Shown here one piece after another: positions 34,679 through 45,716 of a DNA stretch of 64,000 nt (positions are counted from its first letter, which is position 1; each line of letters opens with the position of its first letter). Source of the DNA: Labia minor (Eukaryota; Arthropoda; Insecta; Dermaptera; Spongiphoridae); contig OY720344.1 in assembly GCA_963082975.1 (NCBI GenBank), positions 11,023,580 through 11,087,579 on the forward strand, in the 5' to 3' direction. The notes under the pieces are model-generated. The model was not told the DNA's origin. It did no database searches and worked only from the letters and a program-made list of their open reading frames with translations. The position numbers were made by a program, and so were the translations under genes.

Positions 34679-35415
34679 CAATGTGAATAAGAATAAATTA
34701 TATTGCGATCTATGATTGATAAAATTGAATGAATATTGGAAACTGCACTCTGATCATTTTCTGAATGGAATGGATGCTCCTACGTGCTTCCCTTTTCTTG
34801 GGTCTTCTCCCGTCTCATTTTAACTCTTTAATATTTATTATAAATTTCATAAAAAAAAAGAAAAGTTTCCTATGAATCTCCATACTGGGTCTATTAAATA
34901 ATAATATTCTTTAGAAGGCTAGTTTTTGAATGGGTAGGCGTCTCATCGTCTAGGGAATTCATATTATCCTTTGATCAGATTACCATCTCATCTACGAGGA
35001 GCATTCAGAGGCTCGGTCCATTCACTCGCTCACTTTCATTAAAACCAAACAAAAGATTAAAAAGACAGGGGCTTAAAACAATTTTCAGAACACAAATTTT
35101 ATATGCTTTTTCTCATTATCTAACGTCATTCATTTCGTTTTTACCAGGCCGAGAGAAAATTAATAAGTTCACTCGTATAAATGGGGTTAATTCATAATAT
35201 TTTTTATTTTTTTAACACAATGATAAAATTTTAAATTAACTGAATATATAATATTAGAATATTAGAGCTCGTCGGAAGTGAATATTCTTTAGGCTAGATT
35301 TTTAGTATAATAATAATATAACGATGTGTGTATGTGTGTATTTCTCTTTCATTGGTCTACCATTTAATAACTTTCATATCATATCCATATTATAGGTTAA
35401 ATACGTGAATAAGAT
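34679..35415. other. AT-rich DNA with a small GC-richer patch
   Basis: The stretch about 34740-35060 is a little richer in GC (TGGGTCTTCTCCCGTCTC, GAGGCTCGGTCCATTCACTC). No ORF or repeat termini recognised. Confidence 0.4.
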
Positions 35416-35430
35416 CTCTTTTGCACATTA

Positions 35431-35830
35431 TTATTATTATTATTATTTGCGTCTGGACCATCTAGGATCACGCAAAGCTCCCATATGCAAGGGTACTTAT
35501 GTTAAGTGTGCGCATATATGAATGTTCTTTAGGTGTTAACTTCATTCTTCTTTTTTTGTGTGCTCATGAAGATCCGGATCCTCCAGGTGATTGGATTGGG
35601 TACCAACTGGAGTTATATCTCATCACGATCCATTGTTGCTTCTGGTTGCTTGTTTTTGAGGTAGTCCTGCTGGTGCAGGGTTGTATAGAACCAGGGCTTG
35701 TCAATTCCTGGAGCCGGAGGCAGCTGATGTTAAATTGAATTTATTAGAAAAATCCGTTCTTGGTTAGAATCGAACGCCGACTTCTTGTGTAGAAGGTTGC
35801 CACGCTAAACTCTCGGCCAAGCCACCTCCA
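35431..35830 (-). mobile_element. tRNA-derived SINE with 15-bp TSD
   Basis: Read on the minus strand, the 5' end at 35830 has a tRNA-like head: A-box-like TGGCTTGGCCGAGAG and B-box-like GCGTTCGATTCTA. An unrelated body follows and the element ends in an AAT-repeat tail at 35431. A perfect 15-bp duplication CTCTTTTGCACATTA flanks it (35416-35430 and 35831-35845), showing target-primed retrotransposition. The 79-codon plus-strand ORF at 35499-35738 lies inside and is not a gene. Confidence 0.88.
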
Positions 35831-35845
35831 CTCTTTTGCACATTA

Positions 35846-36580
35846 ATTATATTAAAACATAGAATCAACCAAAAAAAAAAGATTAATTATTAAAAATGTA
35901 TATATATATATAAAAAAAATATTTATTTATTTTTAAAATAGAGTTTTCGAAAAATTGGAATTAGGAATTTAATATTTGAATGTACCAGACATTAAATTGT
36001 TTTGTATTTTTTTTTTTGGAAAAATCCCTATAAATTATTTTAGAAATAATTTGAAAATTTTTATTTAAATAAAATAGAATATAAATTTTCACTTAATTTT
36101 AGAATGAAGTGGAAAGAAATTTTAACATTCATTATAATGAATTGTTCAAAATTATTTTTTTAGAATTTTATAAATCAATTTAGAGATTGAAATCTTGAAA
36201 AATTTTATATAATAATTATCAATGATTTTATTTTAATTATAAATATTACTCATACAATACAAATATTTAAATTCATATTTCCTGAGGGTGTATAATCGCA
36301 ATTTAGGAAGGTACTGTATGATTTACTGTATGTAATTGACATGTGTATTTGAAATGGCGTATGGAATTCCATGAAAAATTCATATAAAAAAAAAAAAAAA
36401 TAAAATAAAAAAATATGGTAAAATGAAATGATATATATTGGGTTTTCATCCCTTGTCTAATTTTACATCCTCAGGGACATTTGGAGTTTTTTAACTCTAA
36501 ACATTTTTTTTTTTATTTGAAAAAAAATTAAACATTTGATTCATATAATTTTGTTTAAAAGATTCCCTTCTTTAGGTTTT
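35846..36580. other. AT-rich DNA
   Basis: No feature recognised. Confidence 0.6.
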
Positions 36581-36865
36581 TTTTCCCTCCCTTCAATTGC
36601 TCGTCCAGCAACCACGATGTGACTTTTCATTCTTTCCGATTGACACATGTTGCTCTTTTGACTTAAGGGACCAACTGTTAGGCTTTTTGATTAGGTCTCA
36701 ACAAAAAGGGAATGGGATGCTCTCTAACTAATTTGCCAGAAAGCTAGTTTTATGTTATTTTTACGACAGGGAGCTGTTTTATTACCCCCGAGAGATTGTC
36801 AAGGGTGAATTCCACATGATTTGCAAATTTAGATGACTCATCGCGACTTGTCTTTGAAGAAAAAT

Positions 36866-36896
<31 letters not shown>

Positions 36897-37080
36897 TATA
36901 TGTGTCGATTTTTCCCCTTCATTTGTTCAATCTTTCTAACCCTGAACCTAGAGTGTTATTGTTGTTGGAGTTGTTGGTGCCATACAACCAACAAGGTCCG
37001 TCAAACAACCCTGTGCAAAGTCATTTTTACGAGGTCGTAAAAATCCTTGAAAGCTAACATTTTACTGGCGTTGACATATT
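36581..37080. promoter_or_regulatory. GC-richer islet with posterior-Hox-like sites
   Basis: Balanced composition and no credible ORF. Contains TTTTACGAC at 36759-36767 and the palindrome TTTTTACGAGGTCGTAAAAA at 37024-37043, both matching the known Abd-B/posterior Hox preference GTCGTAAAA. A T/A homopolymer (36870-36895) divides it. An enhancer role is inferred from motifs and composition only. Confidence 0.3.
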
Positions 37081-37387
37081 TATTTCATCTCTTTATTTGC
37101 ACACCCTTTATACAATACAAAAAAAAAAAATGAAAACTATTAACCTTAAAATTAATAAAAAGAATAAAATATTAAATCCTTTTAAGTGAATATTGTTTTT
37201 GGAAAAAATAAATTTTTTATATATCAATATGTAAATATATTAAATAAATATTGTGTTTAAAGGTAGAAATTATATAAATAAATATTCACCTTTAACTATT
37301 TATATTTTTGCCTCTTTCATATTTTTCAATATACAACAAATTTAAAGTAGGTGAAAAGTATCAACTTTATAGAGAATATATATATAT

Positions 37388-38232
37388 AGGGTCCGCCATG
37401 TAACATTTTTTATTTTTAAATGCAATAAAACAAAAACGGTTGGATGAATTTTCAAATTTATTTTTTCATAGTGAAGTATAGACCTTCCAATTATTTATGA
37501 AATACTATTTCATTCAAATGGGTGCCTCGGCTGGCCTTTCAGTACGCCATACCGTCGGTCCAATTTTTGAGTACATTTGTGATAGTATACGGTTCTATTT
37601 TAGCTATGGCTGCACGAATGTTGTCCTTCAAAGCTCGAATTGTCTCTGGTTTGTCTGCATAACCTTTGTTTTTGACGGCTTGTCACAAATAATAGTCTAA
37701 CGGTGTCAAATCGCAGCTCCGAGGCGGCTAAACGACATCAGAATTTCTGCTGATAATTCGGTCTCCGAAGACAGTGCGCAAAAGATCGATTGTGACACGG
37801 AGCGCCGTCCTGTTGGAACCAAATGTTGTCCAAGTCTTCCTTTTCAAGTTTCGGAAACAACCAATCAGATAGCGTAAGGGTGGCTCCTGCCTCATTTTCA
37901 AAGAAAAATGGTCCAATGATGCCGCCAGACCAAACCGTCACTCTCTGAGCATGCATTGTTTTCTCCATGATAATATAGGTTTTCCCTCCCCCAGATGCGG
38001 CAATTTTGTTTGTTGACGTATCCGCCAATATGGAAATGCGCCTCATCCGAAAAGATGATTTTTTGGCCAAAATCAGCGTCCCCTTCAATGGCGTACTGCA
38101 AGGCCAGCCGAGGCAGCCATTTGAATGAAATAGTATTTCATAAATAATCAGAAGGTCTATACTTCACTATGAAAAAATAAATTTGAAAATTCATCCAACC
38201 GTTTTTGTTTTATTGCATTTAAAACAAAATGT
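37388..38232 (-). mobile_element. mariner relic with inverted 3'-end duplication
   Basis: About 840 bp whose two ends (about 37396-37530 and 38102-38232) are inverse copies of 130-140 bp. This is far longer than mariner TIRs and includes the C-terminal coding end. The left outer end GGGTCCGCCATGTAACA is preceded by TATATA; the right end has lost the outermost bases. Transposase remnants lie between on the minus strand. Confidence 0.75.
37500..38101 (-). pseudogene. mariner transposase pseudogene (rosa-like)
   Basis: From 38101 leftward in two frames: KIIFSDEAHFHIGGYVNKQN (first catalytic D), then VWSGGIIGPFFFENEAGATL and WFQQDGAPCHN (second D), then SCDLTPLDYYL (third D). A C-terminal ADKPETIRALKDNIR and RGTHLNEI follow near 37510-37650. 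There are frame changes and at least two in-frame TGA codons (after DYYL and after DGMAY). The N-terminal DNA-binding part is absent, replaced by the inverted copy of the 3' end. Confidence 0.82.
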
Positions 38233-38739
38233 TACATATATATAAATCAATACCTTATTATAAGATTTTTGAGATTTATTGGAAAAAAAATATTTAAAAT
38301 GTTAAAAAAATAAAATTTCCAATTTTAACTATAATAACTAAAAGGTTCGTAAATTCTATTTGGTTCTCGAATTAAAAATAACTGATGTCCCCTGTCAAAT
38401 TATTATGTTTTTATTTTGATGAATATTATTATTACTATTACTGAAAAGTACTCTCAGAGAAAAGTGTTTTAGTATAAGCAATGTTCATACTTAGGGAATA
38501 TATAAATGATAAACCAATAATTCAAAACCATCAAAAAATGGACAACGAACCTTTTAGTTTGCAATGATTCAATTTTAAGGTGAGCAACATTTTTTATCAA
38601 AGGTCCAAATAAAAGTTCTTAATAAATCTTAATAAAAACTAAATATTTAATGAACAATAAATTCACATAATTCGTGTATCTTTCAAGATTTTAAAAATTT
38701 CGTTTTATTTTTGTAGCGATTATTATACTATCTCATGTT
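38233..38739. other. AT-rich DNA
   Basis: No feature recognised. Confidence 0.55.
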
Positions 38740-38870
38740 TCTTCCTCCATTATCCACCCATTGTTTCTTTGGTCTTCCAAGCGTTCGTTTCCCAATCGGT
38801 CTCCCCACAAATATACATTTCGCCATTCTTTCCTCTCCCATTCTAGCCACGTGTCTTGCCAGCTATTATT
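38740..38870 (-). pseudogene. LINE ORF2 C-terminal fragment
   Basis: About 130 bp related to the LINE tail. On the plus strand it reads CTTTGGTCTTCCAAGCG, CCCAATCGGTCTCC and CCATTCTAGCCACGTG, the inverse of the GRPK and HVARM-like parts of the Helitron-borne copies. No flanking structure. Confidence 0.6.
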
Positions 38871-39369
38871 ATACATATTAATAATATATATTTAACTTGA
38901 CATTAATCAAGTGACCTAAAAAAAGTTTAGGATACCAATAAAGTGATTTTGAATTACAATATTATGATGCATGGTGGGCCGCACAAATTTGTTCGGAGGG
39001 CCACTCATTCCTGGACTACAATATTAAAAAAGAGTGTATTAAGTTAAGAATTAAAAATATGTAAATATATAAAGGACAATTTTTATGAACATATATTAAG
39101 AGTGGAAATTTTTAAAAAAAATTTAATTTAAATGTTAATATTTTTGCAATTAAAAAAAAAATGTTTTCTGTTTATTTTGAGATGATGAGAAAATTTTACA
39201 CAAAAATGAGGAGTCACAAATAAAAATAGTTTACATATCATTATTATAAACTAAGATGATGATATAAAGTTAAAATAATAATTAATATTGTTATAATATA
39301 ATAAATAAATTAAAGAGTTTGTGAAAATTAATTTTTATACATTTTGATCTTTTTTTTTTTTATTTTCTT

Positions 39370-39800
39370 AAGAAAATTTCCTCCGACCATAACGATTAGC
39401 ATTATAATCCAATTCATCCCGCGCTCGTTTTCATCCTAAACGCGTTTTCAACAATTTCTAAATTAATTTGCCGACTTGGCCGTCCCTCGTATTTTGGGAA
39501 TGATATAATCCCCTTAATTTCCGAACTTGCCACTCCTCTCTTTTTGGTGGTATTAAATAACATGACTCTCTCCTTTGCCATTTGCTTTCAACGGGCGCGA
39601 TTTAAACCAAAATTAAATGGAAAAATTAATCACCCAGCCTGATGAAGGAAAATCTTCTCTGCCTATGGATAATTATGGTTGTAATGTCATAACATGGCTC
39701 ATTTACTAACTAGCACATTAACTTTTAACTAAGATTAAAATCAATGGGTTAACGAGATGGCCAATCAGGGGACAATTCTAACTATAGAAATTTAATTAGC
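39370..39800. other. GC-richer islet
   Basis: About 430 bp of mixed composition with no ORF (TTTGCCGACTTGGCCGTCCC, CAACGGGCGCGATTTAAACC). Candidate conserved non-coding element downstream of the secreted-protein gene. Confidence 0.3.
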
Positions 39801-40580
39801 CTGAAATGAAATACCATATTTAATTTCTTTTATGATCCTTGTCCGAGGATAATTTATCAATCTTTTTAGCAAATCATTAACATATGTAAATAAAATTCAA
39901 TTTTTAAATCTTTACTATCTTTTTCTACTTTGTTTTTATCTTGATATGAGTATTAGGAATTTATATATTTATAAATATTAATATTTATATGCATATTTCA
40001 TTCATTATACATTTAATATATTATATATAAATATAAATATGAGTCTTGTAACTCTAAAATAATTAATGCTCATTTAGAGCTTTTATATTCTTTTATTCTT
40101 TATTCTATTCTATATTCTGAGGAAAACCAAGGTAAAAAAAATGTGGTATTCAGGTAAATATAGGAGTAAATAATAATATATATATATTAATACAATTATT
40201 GGTAGTTTCATTATGAGAAAGGCGTTAATGTGAAAAATACAAATAAATTAAAAAAAAGCATTTTAATATTATTTTGATAAATAATAATTTCTATCTATGA
40301 TTGTATTGAAATTAAATATTTTCATTTATACATTTAATTTATTTTATATATATATATAATTTAAAAGATGAAAAAAAAAATTTAATAAAATAATTATTAT
40401 AAAATTGTTTTCGAATATTTTAATATATAAATTTAATAAATTTTATTAACTGAGGATATAAAGTATATTTTGAAATTTTATATTGTTTAAAAAAAAATAT
40501 TTTAATATAATGTAGGAAATTGAAAAATGAATTATCAACTTAAATGTTTTATGATATTTATATTATATACAAATTCTATT
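39801..40580. other. AT-rich DNA
   Basis: No feature recognised between the islet and the 3' end of the gene at 40629. Confidence 0.55.
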
Positions 40581-40582
40581 GA

Positions 40583-40588
40583 TTTAAT
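40583..40588 (-). terminator. Candidate polyadenylation signal ATTAAA
   Basis: On the minus strand ATTAAA lies about 40 bases beyond the stop codon at 40629. It is a known variant signal, but in such AT-rich DNA it may be chance. Confidence 0.35.
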
Positions 40589-40628
40589 AAATAAAGTTAA
40601 AATTAACATACTAGAAAGAATTAAAATT

Positions 40629-43600
40629 TTACATGTATGGAAGTCGTACATTTTGAATGTTTAATGGTTTGATATCAGATCTATAAATACTTTCAGTTTC
40701 AGGATTATATGTTGAATGTGGATTGCTCATTGAAATGGGAAAATAATTTGGCTTATACCATTTGCTCATAAAACAATCTTTTTTCGGTGTAATAATAGGT
40801 AATAGTTTGGTAATATATCCATGAGTATTATTGGCGTATATTCGCGTTTTAACATAAACTGGATTATCAGTGCGCAAGGTTGATGCAAGAATATAGCGTT
40901 CTTTGTAACATTTCGAACCATTACCCAAACGAATGGGGACTAAAGCTGAAATGAACTTCACTCTCGGCTCATAAACTTTAACCGCATTGTCATTTTGACA
41001 ATCAAAAACTCGTTTTTCAGGCAGTGTTTTCGGTAATCTTTTATGTAGTGAGGATAATGGCATTAATTTTATATCTTTGGGTTCTCTTAAAATATCATTT
41101 AAAAATCGAGGATTCTCACAACCAAGATCACTAACTGGAAGTAGTAATTCTTTAAAGACAAATGTTCCACAATCGAATGTTGGAACAAGGACAACTACAA
41201 GAGTATCTTCATCGTTTTGTAATTCTTCTACAGACACCAATGATTCTTTATAAACTATTTTTTCTAAATGATCATCAAAGTAAGGATTTATTGTTTCTAC
41301 TAGAGTAATTTTTTCAGGATAGTCATTTTTAGTTAAGAGTTCATGACCACTTGGGCAAATAGATAGAGATATCAAAGATTTAACATCCGTGAGTCCTTTT
41401 TCACATTTTTCTGCCGTAATAAATGATTGAACATATGCTGGACTATAAGTTTTTTCAAATGGAAAAGCTAAATTTGGGCCTGAATTATAGGAACACGGTT
41501 TAGAAAGATTGGTTGATTCCTCACATGCTTTTGATATTGGTGGAGGCTGATTACAAGGCATACAAGAACAAGGACTACCTCTAGGTATTTCACAAGGAGG
41601 ATATGTAATAGAAGAAGGGGTAATACAAGATTCTTGAGTTGTGTTATAATCACAAGGGTTAAGATTAGTTATATCTTTACATGGCATACTATTCGTAGTC
41701 TCCGTAAATACATGAGTTTGACATTCATATGGATTTGGCGTCGTTATTTCTTGACATGAAGGCTTTTTAGTAATTATTTCACATTCACAAGGCTTCTTGG
41801 TTGTAGTTTCACAAGTACAGGGATTCATCGTAGTTGTAGTTGTAGTTGTGGTGGTAGGTTCAGTACACATACATGATTTTGTTGATTCTTCTGTAATAGG
41901 TTCAGTAGTAGCTTTTGTAGTTTCTTCACATTCACAGGATATTTCAGCTGTATATTCTTCACAAGGCTTCTTGGATGTAGTTCGACAAGTACAGGGATTC
42001 AATGTTGTTGTAGTTGTAGTAGAAGGTTCAGTACAAATACATGATTTTGTTGTTTTTTCTGTAATTGGTTCAGTAGTAACTTTTGTGGTTTCTTCACACT
42101 CACAAGATATTTCGGCAGAATGATCTTCACAAGTCTTCTCGGTTGTAGTATTACAAGTGCAAGGATTCATTGTTGTTATAGTTGTGGTTGTAGGTTCAGT
42201 ACACATACATGATTTTGTTGTTTTTTCTATAATAGGTTCATTAGTAGATTTTGTAGTTTCTTCACATTCACAAGATATTTCAGCTGTATATTCTTCACAA
42301 GGCTTCTTGGTTGTAGTTGTACAAGTACAAGGATTCATTGTTGTTGTAGTTGTAGTAGTAGGTTTAGTACAGATACATGATTTTGTTGTAATTGGTTCAG
42401 TAGAAGTTTTTATGGTTTCTTCACATTCACAAGATATTTCGGCTGAATGTTCTTCACAAGGTTTTTCGGTTGTAGTTGTACAAGTGCAAGGATTCATTGT
42501 TGTCGTAGTTGTAGTTGTGGTTGTAGGTTCAGTACACATACATGATTTTGTTGTTTTTTCTATAATAGGTTCATTAGTAGATTTTGTAGTTTCTTCACAT
42601 TCACAAGATATTTCAGCTGTATATTCTTCACAAGGCTTCTTGGTTGTAGTTGTACAAGTACAAGGATTCATTGTTGTTGTAGTTGTAGTAGTAGGTTTAG
42701 TACAGATACATGATTTTGTTGTAATTGGTTCAGTAGAAGTTTTTATGGTTTCTTCACATTCACAAGATATTTCGGCTGAATGTTCTACACAAGGTTTTTC
42801 GGTTGTAGTTGTACAAGTGCAAGGATTCATTGTTGTCGTAGTTGTAGTTGTGGTGGTAGGTTCAGTACAAATACATGATTTTGTTGTTTTTTCTGTAATT
42901 GGTTCAGTAGTAGCTTTTGTAGTTTCTTCACATTCACAAGATAATTCAGCTGTATATTCTTCACAAGGTTTCTTGGTTGTAGTATTACAAGTGCAAGGAT
43001 TCATTGTAGTTGTAGTTGTGGTTGTGGTTGTAGTTGTAGGTTCAGTACACATACATGATTTTGTTGATTTTTCTGTAATAGGTTCAGTAGTAACTTTTGT
43101 AGTTTCTTCACATTCACAGGATATTTCAGCTGTATATTCTTCACAAGGCTTCTTGGATGTAGTTCGACAAGTACAGGGATTCAATGTTGTTGTAGTTGAA
43201 GTAGTTTTACATTTATTCTCAGAATGCTTTATTGATAATTCTTCACAATAGTTATGTGGTTCTTTAGTAATTATTTCACAATTTGGAATAGTAGTTTGTT
43301 CTTTACAGTGGGAATATGGAGTAGTTGTAGATTTTGTTTCACAATTACAAGATTTTGAAGTGCATAAAGGAGTTGAGGTTTGACAATTACATGGTCTCTC
43401 TGTTTTTTCCTCACATGGCCATTTTAACCACTCTTTTGGATTTTTATTTAATTCTAAACAAGTACAATTATTCTCATTATTAAAACATTTACATTGGCAA
43501 TCTCTTTCATTTTTAACAATAATGTCTACTGAGCTAGATGATGGCTTATCTGAATTTAAGACGGACAATGAGTCTAAAGTTAATCCTACTAATTTTCCTA

Positions 43601-43844
43601 TTGTTCCTAAATATTTAGATTTATCGCAATGAGGTCCTAATAATAACTTTAAATAAGTTATACCATCAGCCTTAGTTTTTGCTTCACAAGCAGTTATTTT
43701 ATTATTTTGTCCTAAATCAATTTCCAATTTCACTGTCTGTTCTTTTAGTTCATCTTTATTGTTAAGATCTAAAGAACGTCTTGTTCGCGTAAAGTAAGTT
43801 TGATTATACTTCTCTATGTTATGCCTATTAAGAGGTAATTCAAC
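40629..43844 (-). CDS. Secreted Cys/Thr-rich repeat protein, exon 3
   Basis: Large last exon; 1071 codons plus stop. It opens at 43844 after TTTTATTTTAG, with an in-frame stop just before the acceptor, so the upstream boundary is a splice site rather than an ATG. In the joined 1158-residue protein this is residues 88-1158. At its start TRTRR (to residue 110) is a possible furin-type cleavage site. A Cys-containing N-terminal domain follows, then about nine Thr/Cys repeats (about residues 309-775), and a non-repetitive C-terminal domain with scattered cysteines (about 870-1158). No known enzyme motif. The Thr-rich runs suggest O-glycosylation and a mucin-like, cuticular or other extracellular structural role; I do not recognise the family. 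Confidence 0.85.
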   Translation of the reverse strand, partial: VELPLNRHNIEKYNQTYFTRTRRSLDLNNKDELKEQTVKLEIDLGQNNKITACEAKTKADGITYLKLLLGPHCDKSKYLGTIGKLVGLTLDSLSVLNSDKPSSSSVDIIVKNERDCQCKCFNNENNCTCLELNKNPKEWLKWPCEEKTERPCNCQTSTPLCTSKSCNCETKSTTTPYSHCKEQTTIPNCEIITKEPHNYCEELSIKHSENKCKTTSTTTTLNPCTCRTTSKKPCEEYTAEISCECEETTKVTTEPITEKSTKSCMCTEPTTTTTTTTTTTMNPCTCNTTTKKPCEEYTAELSCECEETTKATTEPITEKTTKSCICTEPTTTTTTTTTMNPCTCTTTTEKPCVEHSAEISCECEETIKTSTEPITTKSCICTKPTTTTTTTMNPCTCTTTTKKPCEEYTAEISCECEETTKSTNEPIIEKTTKSCMCTEPTTTTTTTTTMNPCTCTTTTEKPCEEHSAEISCECEETIKTSTEPITTKSCICTKPTTTTTTTMNPCTCTTTTKKPCEEYTAEISCECEETTKSTNEPIIEKTTKSCMCTEPTTTTITTMNPCTCNTTTEKTCEDHSAEISCECEETTKVTTEPITEKTTKSCICTEPSTTTTTTLNPCTCRTTSKKPCEEYTAEISCECEETTKATTEPITEESTKSCMCTEPTTTTTTTTTMNPCTCETTTKKPCECEIITKKPSCQEITTPNPYECQTHVFTETTNSMPCKDITNLNPCDYNTTQESCITPSSITYPPCEIPRGSPCSCMPCNQPPPISKACEESTNLSKPCSYNSGPNLAFPFEKTYSPAYVQSFITAEKCEKGLTDVKSLISLSICPSGHELLTKNDYPEKITLVETINPYFDDHLEKIVYKESLVSVEELQNDEDTLVVVLVPTFDCGTFVFKELLLPVSDLGCENPRFLNDILREPKDIKLMPLSSLHKRLPKTLPEKRVFDCQNDNAVKVYEPRVKFISALVPIRLGNGSKCYKERYILASTLRTDNPVYVKTRIYANNTHGYITKLLPIITPKKDCFMSKWYKPNYFPISMSNPHSTYNPETESIYRSDIKPLNIQNVRLPYM
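41800..43195 (-). repeat. Coding tandem array, about 165-175 bp per unit
   Basis: Nine successive units each begin NPCTC, continue KPCEEYTAEISCECEETTK or the variant PCEEHSAEISCECEETIK, then TKSC(M/I)CTEP and a run of threonines. Seven cysteines recur at fixed places in a full unit; the last unit is truncated. Units 3+4 and 5+6 form a nearly identical two-unit block, and units 1 and 8 share RTTSKK and LNP. This is the pattern of unequal crossing-over. Valine-rich ORFs on the opposite strand are shadows of the Thr codons. Confidence 0.9.
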
Positions 43845-43918
43845 CTAAAATAAAAATATATAAATTTTGTTTATTTATTATGATCAATTTATTTTGAATA
43901 GATATTACAGGTGATTAC
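43845..43918 (-). other. Intron 2, 74 bp, GT-AG, phase 0
   Basis: Donor CAA|GTAATC at 43918 and acceptor TTTTATTTTAG at 43845. The flanking frames join without a stop, and both sides are phase 0. The short length fits insect introns. The donor is a moderate match to consensus. Confidence 0.75.
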
Positions 43919-44122
43919 TTGACTAAGATCCTTATCGGAAAGTGTGTTCCTATTGAACCCAAACATCAGGTCGCTCAACTTGCTTTGATATTGTTTAAAA
44001 TTTGGATCTGATTTGTTTTCAGGTAAGTCAACAAGCAGTTTTGACTTGTTGGAAGTTTCAAGCTCATGATATGTACTGTCATAATCTTGAAGTGAACTTT
44101 TTGGCTCCAAAGTGTGACCAAT
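43919..44122 (-). CDS. Secreted Cys/Thr-rich repeat protein, exon 2
   Basis: 68 codons, residues 20-87 of the joined protein, beginning IGHTLEPKSSLQDYDSTYHE and ending NTLSDKDLSQ. It is acidic and Ser/Asp/Lys-rich without cysteine, consistent with a propeptide or linker. The acceptor is TATTTTACAG at 44123, phase 0. An ATG lies 18 bases upstream in the same frame, but it would give MAYILQ with no signal peptide and would leave the acceptor sequence unexplained. I therefore prefer splicing from exon 1. A use of that ATG as an alternative start cannot be excluded. Confidence 0.72.
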
Positions 44123-44439
44123 CTGTAAAATATAGGCCATATTTATTAAGATTGAAAATAATAATTTTTATTTTATCTTTATATTAAAATTAATATAATA
44201 ATATATTAAACTATTAGTATAATTGAATTTATAAATAAAAAATAAATAAATAATTATAAATACTTTACACTTATTTTACTTACACTAACTTAAAACTAAA
44301 AATAAGTACAAATAAACACAAACATGATTGTTTTCATTCCATTTATTTTAGGTTCAGAAATTAATAGATACAAATAAACTGATTCAATTGACCAAAAGGA
44401 AAGTTATGATGTTTTAAGCCAAATAAATAACGCTTTCAA

Positions 44440-44640
44440 AGTATGTAGAGATCCGGTTGAAGAGGAAATCTGTAAAACAAATAGCTCCAGATCAAAGGCT
44501 CCATGGTTCGAGCCCAAGAACAGTGGGGGGTCTCAGCACATACCTAAGCAAATATAAATACGCTTTGTATGGAGTTAAGAGGCCGGAGGCAACCTCTCAA
44601 ATATTATCTTGATAAGATTGAAAAATTCCCCTCTCAAACA
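44440..44640 (+). mobile_element. tRNA-like SINE fragment in intron
   Basis: A good B-box GGTTCGAGCCC lies at 44505-44515, and an A-box-like segment (GTTGAAGAGGA) about 48 bases upstream. A hairpin-prone GAGGCCGGAGGCAACCTC follows near 44580. Target duplications are not evident, so this is a tentative tRNA-derived repeat rather than a functional tRNA gene. Confidence 0.4.
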
Positions 44641-45716
44641 GCATCACATCGATCATATTTTATTTGAATTATTCGCATGATAACAAACTAAGTTATTATG
44701 AAATTTACGCATTTGTAATATATTATAATCGATACATAGCTTGATAAAAAACAAAAAATAAAGAAACTAAATAATAATGAAACTTTTTAAGAAATTTATA
44801 ATTTAAATTTTAAAAGAATTTAAAAAATTTTGTCTTTCCATTTATACACAAATAACTAGTAATTTTAATGCTTAAAATTGAACAATAGAACAATTACAAG
44901 TGACTAAAGTAGTTAAATAATTGTTTTATTCAGTATCATTTTCAATTAAAGATGATTTCTTTAAATTTTAATTAATAATAGGTTTACATGTTTATTTTTA
45001 GATATAAAATAAGATTTAAGTAAATTAATTTTATTTAGAGAAAGAATTCAAATTAGTAAAGTTTCGAATAATAAAAAAAAAAAAAAAAAAAAATTATGGA
45101 AATGACATTCAATTGAATTTGTAAATTTTATTAGAAATTTTTATATTCAAATTTATTTAAATTTATTAAAATTTAAATTGTAACAAATACTATTATTAGT
45201 ACATCGTAAATTATAGTAATCAGATATAAATTATTTTATAAAAAATATAATTTGTTAATATAAATTAATAAATTATAAATTTTATATAAAGAAAATATTA
45301 TTAAGTGATAGTAGGATATTAAAACAATTAAAAAAGAATTATTTTTTTTGTTATGAGTGAAATATATAGATAGATAGATAGATAGATAATCATAATAATA
45401 ATAAAACAAAAATAAAAACAAAATAATAAATAATAATATTTGTATGATTTTGTTATTTTTTAATGTGAATGTAAACACATTATAAAGAATCATTAAAAAG
45501 TCTGATAAAAATTTACATATTTAAAAATGATAAATATATTAAAAACAATTAAAAAAATACTATTACTACTGCTAATACTAAAAAACTGAAATCTGAATAA
45601 ATATATACTATATTACGAGTATTTATGTAGGTATATACACAAATACATAAAAAATATATTTCAAATAAAATTTAATACTAAAATTGTTTTTTTGTGTACA
45701 TAATTTGATAAAACTA
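44641..45716. other. AT-rich intronic DNA, (GATA)n
   Basis: Contains an A-run at 45071-45092 and a (TAGA)n tract near 45366-45388. The ORF at 45236-45493 is AT-rich noise. Confidence 0.55.

Noticed and set aside
41797-43251. Long plus-strand valine-rich ORFs (108 and 364 codons)
   Set aside because: They are the antisense reading of Thr codon runs and repeats in exon 3 of the minus-strand gene; no independent features.
40629-43733. Start of the large ORF at 43733
   Set aside because: That codon is GTG inside a longer open frame running back to a splice acceptor at 43845; it is not a eukaryotic start.
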